Assembly: GCA_022495005.1 (NCBI GenBank)
Contig: JAGYXB010001414.1
Coordinates: 372,001-436,000 of the forward strand
Direction of reading: 5' to 3'
Source: Rhyacophila brunnea
Lineage: Eukaryota > Arthropoda > Insecta > Trichoptera > Rhyacophilidae
Length of the DNA: 64,000 nucleotides
Each line of letters begins with the position of its first letter. Position 1 is the first letter of the stretch. The notes below the pieces were generated by a model that searched no databases, was not told where the DNA came from, and worked only from the letters and a program-made list of their open reading frames with translations. A program made the position numbers and the translations under genes. Of this stretch, positions 56,367 to 64,000 are shown one piece after another.

Positions 56367-57027
56367 GGGCCCACATGCGCCACGTAGGTCAAAATGGAGA
56401 TTTTATGGTATTTTCAGAGCATAAGCCTGGACATTCCTTAAACGTTGTAGATAATCTAAATGTATAATTTTGTAGCCTTTATTTATCCTTTATATTCGTT
56501 TTAAACATTTGAAGACTGCATAAAGTATTTTTATTATATAAAACAGTATTCTTTTAAACCTATCGATTTTTTTGAAATACGCCATTTCTATTTCTATTCC
56601 AGCAAAAGAAATGGCGTATTAAAAAGAAAACTATCTTATTCTTAGGTCAATAATTATTATAAAACAATCGTTATTCGTAAGATGTTTTATCACATTTGAA
56701 TGGTCAAAGACATAGCTTATAATCAGTATCTTTAGAATTATCTTCAAATGTGTTAATTGTGCTCATTTTGTGAATAATAAAATTGTTAATTCTTGTCAAA
56801 TGTTGTGAGATTATAAATATAATTTTTTATCGTAAATATTTATATTATTTAAATAGTAAACAATTTTACCAATGATTTTATAAATGCGTTTAAAAATTAA
56901 TAAATCTAAAAAATCTTAACACCACTGCACATAGATGTACTGAAATATGACTATATTCTAAAACATTAGATCGAGAGGTTTAAAAGAATACTATTTTATG
57001 TAATAAACATACTTTATGCAGTCATAA
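56367..57027. mobile_element. Foldback element, truncated copy 2
   Basis: It follows TTAA with GGGCCCACATGCGCCACG and then tracks the left arm of the 42.6-kb foldback. It turns around at GAAATACGCCATTTC / GAAATGGCGTATT (56575-56620) and follows the right arm back only to about 57027. The inner 240 bases or so and the right terminus are missing. Confidence 0.8.
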
Positions 57028-57526
57028 ATATAGGAAGATGGAAAACACAATGAAATATTGTAATAATGTATCTTAACGGCTTTACCAACGTATCTTTCCG
57101 TGATCACCATATTTATTGAAAATCAGACGATTCCTTGCTGGTGCGTTGATTGATCTCATGAATACTTAAAATAGTACAGTGTCACCGAGTCCATTGATAC
57201 AATAAACACTGCGTAGTTGTAACACATACGTCAGACATACGAATAATGAAGAAACACTTGCAAATCAGCAATATCAATTAAATCAAGTATGCCGAATCGA
57301 TACCTGAATATTTTCCTGTGCCAACAACGACTGTGCGACGGCACGTACGTCTTAATGCGACCTTGGCAGGATTCACTTTTCTTACAACAGAAGAAAGTGG
57401 GTTAGTGTAACATTTTGAATACGGACATATTGTATGCGTTTTGAATTTTAAAAAAACCGTCATAAGATTATCATAGACAACCCCTCCAGCGAGGCTGTTC
57501 TAACATAATATGATATTATCACTTAA
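57028..57526. other. No recognised element
   Basis: A minus-strand frame at 57278-57463 (VNPAKVALRRTCRRTVVVG) is not a family I recognise. Confidence 0.4.
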
Positions 57527-58196
57527 AGCGCGAATCAAATTAATTGAGGTGCATGTCGCATACATGTTGCCTACTGTCACGCTGTCGCGGCGACAAATTT
57601 AGTCTATGGTTTTGTCATTTTGCAGAATATTTTCAACGATCTCTGTAAATTCACTGAAGAATGACACTGTTGAAGAGTGCCAATTATAATGTATTAGTAA
57701 TTTGAATTGTTATTAATTATTCATGCTAATTTCAATTAATTTTAACAGCTTAAATTAACACGTTAAAATTACTTGCGACATGACATCCATAGATAATATT
57801 TTGAACAGAACCCAACCTGCAGACCATAGATAATAGACAACATTGTTATAGAAAATACATAGTGCCAACCGCTAAAAACAAAAAAAACGTGATTTCGACA
57901 TGACAGTTGAAAAGTGTAGGCACGTAGAAGATGATAAAAACGTCCATTGCAGGTATCGGATGCACTGCAGTTCAACGCCAGGTGACCTCATTGTTGTTCT
58001 GGTGATTTCGGCAGATTTTACTAACACAACATGACAATGTTCATTTAAAGGTTCAAAATGTGCTACGGGATGGGAGCATCAGTCTGATAATATTTAAAAT
58101 ACCAATAAAAACGACATTACACACTTTTTCCCGTAACGGCTGCTTACTGTGGCGTCACCTGATAGTCCGCGACATGCACCTCAATTTGATTCGCGC
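57527..58196. mobile_element. 0.67-kb inverted-repeat element in a TTAA site
   Basis: AGCGCGAATCAAATTAATTG followed by AGGTGCATGTCGC at the left is matched by GCGACATGCACCTCAATTTG followed by ATTCGCGC at the right, about 30 bases. TTAA flanks both ends (57523-57526 and 58197-58200). The interior has no recognised coding sequence. The TTAA suggests a piggyBac-like non-autonomous element. Confidence 0.75.
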
Positions 58197-58200
58197 TTAA

Positions 58201-58954
58201 CATCCAAAAAGAGCTATATGTGATAAATATATCACATTTATCACTATGTATTGAGGCATTTAATTATTAAAATAAGTTAACCATCTGAACTGTCAAAAAG
58301 TGATATCTTTTAACAGCCCCTCTCTTGGCTGTGTTAACTTGATGATGGAGAAAGAGATGGAGTACGTCAATTTTACATATTGATGATTGAAATGCAAGAT
58401 ATGACTGCTTTGAAAAATAATTACGTCACGGACACCGCCTTAATTTATAGTTCCCCACGAGCCATCAAATATCGAGTGACTAGTAGTAACATAAGATTTG
58501 TTTTACTACAAATGTTGCAATCGAAACGACATGACTAATAAAGTTATAGGTTATGTTGATATGTTGGACGTTTCAATAAAAGAAAATTGAGGTTCGGATG
58601 GATACGCCAGCACAAACATATCAGAATTTGATTGACATGTCTACCAACCTAAATTTTCGCCGTATTCCGAATTGAACAATTATTATCGTAGATAACCGCC
58701 GATAGCCGTTGATAAGCGCCTTGTGTATGGAATACCTTCCGTGTTGCTTAGTGTATTTGAACCAAAATAACTGAAACGTGCTAAAGTGCTAACTGTTAAG
58801 AATAGCCGCACAGGGACGGAAAAGTTACAAATTATTTGGAAAAAATGGAATTTCTTAGTTTTCGTCAGGATCACATGACTGCGGATCGCGTCTCGGATGA
58901 TTAGGCAAGCATTCTCAACTAGTTGGCCTCTATGTTGGTCTCTATAACTAAAGT
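58201..58954. other. No recognised element
   Basis: Non-coding by inspection. Confidence 0.45.
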
Positions 58955-59930
58955 AAAAATACTATCCGGTTGTCGGTTTATTTAGAAATACGAAACCGGT
59001 TAACGGGTTTAAGCTATCCAGATTAAAAATACATTATTTACCATGTTTAAATATGAGATATTTTGATTGTAATACTAACTACAATCCTCAAAAGGACAGT
59101 CGTTAAATTATTTATTACATTGTCGGAAATTTACCTACCCTGCAAAGACCAGATGCAAGACAACTGACCTAGTATATTGGCCTGCGTAATGGATAAGCAC
59201 ACATAAGGTATTATTTACTATATAAAGTCATTTCGCTACCAAATTTATCTGTTGCCAATGCATTGAATACTATTTAGTTTTCTTTTTCATTCAATGGGCC
59301 GGTTATCCATTTACAATTACCCGGTTTTCGGTTACTTAAAATACTTTTTTTTTTTTTTTAATATTAACAACCATGCCCTTGCTTTTTCGTACAATGTGGT
59401 TGGGTGGGTTAGTTGCATTGATGTGGGGCTAATTAGGTTCCTCCATTTTTATCTTTAATTTTCTTTATGGCCAGGATTAAATATTTTGTGTAGTGTTCTT
59501 GTGTTATTCTATTGCTTAGTACTTCGTGAGGCTTTTGGAGGTCAATTTCATGATTATGCTGTCTACATCGAGTCCTGAGAGTCCATCGCTCCCTTTCTAG
59601 TATAGGACAGTTGTTGATGACATGCCACATAGTTTGAGATGTGTTGCCGTCACATGGACAGCAGTCATCATACCTCGGTTTAAATCCTTTTAGATAAGCT
59701 CGCACCGCTCCGTGGCCTGTTAGTATCTGTGTGGGTTCGCGTGATATTTTTATGTTCCTGGCAAGAGTGATGGCAGAGTTTATGTTTGGAATAAATTTCT
59801 GCGTTATTGATCCTGTGGCGGATGTTGTGTATCTGTGGTTCCATAGCTCTATTGTGTCTTCGTTTACTTAAAATACTTACGGTTACCCGGTTAGCCGGTT
59901 TCGGTTTAACCCGGCTTGGAAGCTCTATAT
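58955..59930. repeat. CCGGTTA-rich repeat E interrupted by a LINE
   Basis: AAACCGGTTAACGGG, GGGCCGGTTATCC, ACCCGGTTTTCGGTTAC and GGTTAGCCGGTTTCGGTTTA occur on both sides of the LINE. They relate to 1620-1725. Termini not resolved. Confidence 0.5.
59347..59863 (-). pseudogene. 5'-truncated non-LTR retrotransposon with 15-bp duplication
   Basis: On the minus strand an open frame runs from about 59860 to the stop near 59433. Motifs are PTQILTGHGAVRAYLKGF, CCPCDGNTSQTMWHVINNC and then ILERERW and HYTKYLILAIKK. These are the C-terminal end of a non-LTR polyprotein, the same type as at 10467-11121. A poly(A) tail appears as a plus-strand T run (59345-59359). Perfect 15-base duplications TTACTTAAAATACTT lie at 59332-59346 and 59864-59878. 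No polymerase core remains, so it is dead on arrival. Confidence 0.9.
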
Positions 59931-60229
59931 CTGAGCCATCCAATGTTTCTTCTGATGCCTAAAATATAAAACAGCGCAAACGACACAAACAGACACTAAC
60001 GATTCTAATAATTATGACCACTAGGCCACGCGCATTCGACAACCACTTGTGGACGCGACGACTTTACCCCATATCAAGACACTCCACACTTTGAGTCTAG
60101 CTATAAACACCTGGCCTGCAGGTATAACGAAAGGTGTTCACTTATGAGTAATTATTTGAGCTATCACATCCACAAGGGCTTATTAAATGATAATTATTAA
60201 GGTGTAGTCAGCGCTGTCTTGTCTTTTAG

Positions 60230-60336
60230 GCACGCTGTATCAATATAAAAGCAATCTAATAAAGGTTGTAGAGTGCCCAGAGGAGTACGGCAAACCCGTG
60301 CATAGTCTGTTCGACAGGCAACTCATCCGGGAAGAA
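60230..60336 (+). CDS. Candidate internal coding exon, unknown gene
   Basis: A pyrimidine-rich acceptor GTCTTGTCTTTTAG precedes 60230 and a donor GAA|GTAAAA follows 60336. The 107 bases read TLYQYKSNLIKVVECPEEYG then KPVHSLFDRQLIREE, with balanced composition unlike the AT-rich surroundings. I cannot name the protein. The exon would enter in the phase needing one base from upstream and leave in phase 0. No partner exon was found nearby, so it may belong to a gene extending beyond the window. Confidence 0.35.
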
Positions 60337-60920
60337 GTAAAATATTCTATTTACCTAAATAGTTTGTATTTTTTCCGTTTCTGGGAGGGGTTCCGGATCC
60401 GAAACTCCCCTCTTGTTTGACCGCCTGACTTGATATATAATAATATGTTTATAATTTAAATAATAAAATTTAAAAAAAAAAATACATACCTACGTACTTG
60501 ACATTGGTACATAGAACTTCAGAGCGAATAATCGATACTATACGTTCAAGGACCATCACACAATAATTGAAGGTGTTTTTTTTAAACTCAAACTATTTTA
60601 TTAATTAATCATTGTCGATTGTCGATTGCGATTGTTATTTTCACTATCGATGGTTGAAAATAAAACCTGTCAGCATTTTTTTTCAGCTCAGGTGTAAAAT
60701 ATAATTTATTCATTACTCAATAAAAAATTACAAACATAAAATATTTACTAGATATCAATTCATTGGATACCGTACCGTGACTTGCCTAATTAAATACCGT
60801 TTAACAATTGGTTGCGCAGATCACATTTCTTCCCGTGTGCAGGAAGTAATGTGCTTATTTTTTACGGTTACCATCGCAGTATTTAGATCGAGCCTGTTGT
60901 ATAAAGCCTTGCATCATGGG
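60337..60920. other. No recognised element
   Basis: AT-rich non-coding, with GGGAGGGGTTCCGGATCCG near 60385. Confidence 0.45.
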
Positions 60921-62436
60921 TAGAGAATCCAATCCCAAGCCAAAATTTTGATCCCGGGATTTCGGGATTACAATTTGACGATCCCGGGACCAGTACCGGG
61001 ATAAGCGTTTTTTTTCGATAGTTATTATTTTATTTTATTTATACAAATACCATTGATAAAATCGGTCAAAAATGTCTAGTATAAATTATACTATTCATCA
61101 TGGTATTCATTATTCTCACTTCAATATATTATTATTATTACCCGTTTCCATTTTAGTGTATCTATAAAAGATAAAAGTGTCAACTAATAAAAAAAATAAT
61201 TAAATAAGTACATAATACAAAATAAATAATAATAGATTAGTTTACCGTATAGTTATGGCGAGCCTTTCTTCTGGTGAATTTCTTCTCATAGCTGTGCTGT
61301 GTCACAACTTTTTATTTTATTTTGTAAAACTGCTTACCTACCGAATGTATTAATATTATTTACAACAGGTTTTTAGAAACACTGCAAATATTCAAATTAT
61401 TCAAAATATTATGTTTTTATACCTACTTAATCCTTCACTTAGTAGGTATCTAGGTAATAAGGTTTTTACCCTTTCTTCGTGTATTAACTTATAATCTTTT
61501 TTTTATTGTATTAATAAATAATAATAGTACAAAACTGAAATCAATTAGAGTACCCTCGGTCGATAGTATTGATCAGACAAAGTTTATGATGATATATAAT
61601 AGGCTCAATAATAGGTAATTTTCAAAACGCTTTCGATATAAAACAGTCCAGCTCCAAAAGAAGCAATAGTGGGAAAATAAATGTAGGTATAATGTAATAT
61701 TATGTACTGATTTTATATTGATTTATTTACCAGTGTACGCCACTGTAATGAGAGATAAATACTCTCGCAGCAGGGTGCAGTTTCAAAAAAAGGCGTTTAT
61801 GAATCTCCTTGAAAACTGTCTTTTCTCTGTCCACGTGTTTGGACAGCATCGTCGATATATCGACGCAAACGAAACGCAAACAAAACGCATTCGACCCGCA
61901 AACGATGTTTGGCGGATGAATCCGAAACTTCGCTTTGCCGTCTGCGCGCAGCCTTAGACGTTTAATTTCAATATTGGAAATACATGGGTTTAATGGAATA
62001 AATAATATTGTAATAAACATAATAATGACAAAGTAAAACAGTTTTTTTTTATTTATTTAAGAAAAGATGACATTCATACAATTTGGCGTAGAAAAAAGTG
62101 CCTGTCTGCACGTCCGGGGCGCCGGCGGCTAGACGCCGTTTGCGTGCCAGAACATCAGTGGGCGTCTAGCTGATTAAATAAACGAATTTATTATTTTTCT
62201 GATGATTTTACGATTGCGTATGGCAACAAAAAATGGCTATTTATTATCCGTGAGCATCCACCGATTCACCTTGTGACATGTGCAGGTAAATACACTTCAC
62301 TAACATAATTTTGTACAAATATTAATTGTTCATGATTAATAAAAAAATCAATCCCGAAGGTTTCGGGATTATGTTTACTAATCCCGGGATTCATAGGTAT
62401 CGAAAATTGTCCGGGATCCCGGGATTGGATTCCCTA
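60921..62436. mobile_element. hAT-type 1.5-kb element (TAGRGAATCCAATCCC ends)
   Basis: The left end TAGAGAATCCAATCCC and right end GGGATTGGATTCCCTA are inverted complements with one mismatch. The flanks ATCATGGG and CTCATGGG match at 7/8. Both subterminal regions are packed with TCCCGGGA words (ATCCCGGGATTTCGGGATTA). The interior (61718-62160) holds a GC-richer segment of unknown origin whose open frames I do not recognise. Subterminal CCCGGGA arrays are a plausible transposase-binding region (inference). Confidence 0.8.
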
Positions 62437-62483
62437 CTCATGGGGCATTGTGGTTGACAAAAATATACCATACGGTATGAAAA

Positions 62484-62790
62484 CAAGCTATTTGGCAGGA
62501 AAAAACGCTAGATTTTGTGAAAATAAAATTGCAAGTAAAAGTGCTGTTATAATACTAACAATAATATTCATTGACATGTTTTATTTTTTAAGTACCTACG
62601 TAAAGTTTTTTAGTCATCTTTACATGATTTAAGAATATTTTCATCCGACGCCATGACAAAACAAATCGACGTGTAGACACCTCGACTGTCGGTCTCCGAT
62701 TAGCGACTAGATAGAATTTTCGTCGCACCTACAGTGGAAAATTATTTGCCGTTTCACTGAAGTACGCTCTTAACAAAAAATACCTATATT
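62484..62790 (-). repeat. Repeat F, inverted copy
   Basis: GCAGGAAAAAACGCTAGATT to TTGCAAGTAAA is the inverse of 53335-53400. CATGATTTAAGAATATTTTC to GAAGTACGCTCTTAAC is the inverse of 15213-15405. Finding both segments together suggests one family. Confidence 0.55.
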
Positions 62791-62863
62791 GTGTCAACGG
62801 CGTTCACACATAAATAGTGTGTCCTCTAAATATTGTGTTGTGCGTAAACACATAAATATTGTG

Positions 62864-62935
62864 CCCACACCGGGTTCGAACCCAGAACTCTCGGATGGAA
62901 GGCCAGCGCCTTACGCACTACACCACGGGAGCCGC
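62864..62935 (-). repeat. tRNA-like SINE head (Gly-TCC-like)
   Basis: The minus strand reads GCTCCCGTGGTGTAGTGCG then AAGGCGCTGGCCTTCCATCC and the T-arm CTGGGTTCGAACCCGG. The T-stem pairs well and the anticodon loop would be CTTCCAT (TCC). The acceptor stem is imperfect. A tail with repeated ATAAATATTGTG / ATAAATAGTGTG lies immediately to the left on the plus strand. This points to a SINE, not a working tRNA gene. Confidence 0.6.
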
Positions 62936-63439
62936 CTAATTACCTAACATTAGTTAGATATGTACAATTCTTGGCATGATAATTTAGTAGCTGTCAATTA
63001 AATGAATTACACGTTTAATACCTACAAATTAAAAAACGATAATCAATGTAACATAAGTTGTGATTTGATCGAATAATAATTTATTAAAATGATTTATATG
63101 GTAAATATACAATATTATTCTTTATTTTATAACCGGTAGTTAATTAGGTGTAATTTTTACAAGACAAAATAATGGAAACATAAATTATTGCATACCAATG
63201 TTAATAAATGGTAAATTAACAGCTACCTTTGGATAGATTTATTACTCTTTTAAATAATATTTAGATCTTTAAATACGATAAACTTTAATTGTGATAGGTT
63301 ACATTACATAAATTATTTAAAAGGTAGATTTTTCGCGATGATCACATCCGAATTGAATGTGTACATTCAAAATATGCAGTGACGTCCCTAGGCAAAATTC
63401 CGCCTTTAAGCAGACTTGGCACGCCGTCCCTTTCATTTT
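62936..63439. other. No gene; transposon terminus-like word near 63377
   Basis: GCAGTGACGTCCCTAGG near 63377 matches the terminus-like words near 7763 and 14131. Confidence 0.4.
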
Positions 63440-63850
63440 ATTACAACGTTTTCTTATTTTTCCGGTGGTTTTTTGTTCGGTAAAAATCTTACAATCAATT
63501 TTAACTAACTTCCTGACTACCTAGACATTTGAAACTTTTAGAATATATCAGAACACGATGCCAATGCATTTTTTAAAGCCATCTTTAAGTAGAATTGAAT
63601 TCATTTTCGGTTAATTCTGTTTTGTATGAAAAAATATCTCGACACCATTATTGGTTGCTAGGGGCCTGGGTCCTAGCAACTAAATTATTAATATATACAT
63701 ACGGTACTATGGAAATCAAAATGACATTTCAGTATTATTTCTATCAAGTACAATTTTTTTATGATTCAACTGAAAATTTAAAAACGTCGTATATAAAAAG
63801 TTCTTTCTATCATGTAATTATATTTAGTTTCAAATTGTCTGAAAATTTGT
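63440..63850 (-). repeat. Dispersed repeat D, copy 3 (inverted)
   Basis: Inverse of the repeat at 6783-7305: TTGGTTGCTAGGGGCCTGGG, CTAGCAACTAAATTATTAAT and ACTATGGAAATCAAAATGAC are recognisable. The open frame at 63595-63867 lies on it and is not a gene. Confidence 0.7.
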
Positions 63851-64000
63851 TAGGTAAGTACCGATAGCTTGTATTTACCTATAATTGACCATCTACTGAG
63901 AATTAGAGCATTTTCACGAAACCTACTTTCAAACAGTGGTGATTTGACGTACTGTTATGTCCCTCAGGGAGGAAGGCAAAGGAATCAGATAGCTTGGGTT

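Noticed and set aside
57278..57463. 61-residue minus-strand frame with an Arg-rich segment
   Set aside because: No recognisable family, no splice signals that convince, and low length.
62864..62935. Functional tRNA-Gly gene
   Set aside because: The acceptor stem has mismatches and a SINE-like repetitive tail is attached.
1..64000. A multi-gene operon, prophage or defence system
   Set aside because: Introns, SINEs, LINEs and hAT elements show eukaryotic DNA; no cluster of coding genes exists.

Overview
The window looks like nuclear DNA of an insect, most probably an aphid or close relative. It is AT-rich and intron-bearing, with very few coding exons, recurring TAGGTACCTA-like words, and a dense layer of small cut-and-paste transposons, tRNA-derived SINEs and dead LINE fragments. 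The organism is an inference from composition and repeat style; no marker gene proves it.

The only confidently recognised host gene lies at the left end on the minus strand: the first five coding exons of a fatty acyl-CoA reductase (6323 down to 1456). They give about 244 residues with clean GT/AG junctions and consistent phases. The NADPH-binding glycine motif and the YxxxK catalytic pair are both present; the C-terminal half is not found and should lie beyond base 1. Its introns carry a TA-flanked MITE (4861-5588) and a tRNA-derived SINE (about 3033-3190). Three weak candidate exons (1-88 minus, 40102-40173 plus, 60230-60336 plus) are recorded without a named function.

The rest is mobile DNA of several ages. 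hAT-superfamily material dominates. It includes transposase fragments at 19757-19969, 27853-28394 and 53907-54107, and at least six families of short hAT-type elements delimited by terminal inverted repeats and 8-bp duplications. A nest at 26862-29144 holds a decayed hAT element with a second left end and two insertions of another hAT family. A separate 2.6-kb DNA transposon (44806-47394) carries a broken transposase of a family I do not recognise by name, with several subterminal repeats. A 1.3-kb foldback (42587-43902) and a 0.67-kb element (57527-58196) sit in TTAA sites. A fragment of a possible PIF/Harbinger element is at 34706-34837. Dead LINE 3' ends fall into an RTE-like type (8148-8720, about 16860-17115, 41973-42365, 55224-55413) and a second non-LTR type (10467-11121, 59347-59863). 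At least three tRNA-derived SINE families are present.

Layout: 1-6.3 kb FAR gene; 6.3-18.3 kb repeat D copies, LINE fragments, a MITE and a SINE; 18.3-29.1 kb hAT-rich with SINEs; 29.4-36.8 kb hAT MITE, SINE-like repeats, Harbinger remnant and foldbacks; 36.9-41.3 kb relatively repeat-poor; 41.4-47.8 kb hAT MITEs, foldback and the 2.6-kb transposon; 47.8-51 kb AT-rich and nearly empty; 51-64 kb more hAT elements, LINEs and repeats. Nothing bacterial, no CRISPR array, no rRNA and no convincing functional tRNA was seen. The most interesting material is the set of precisely bounded transposon families and their nesting order.
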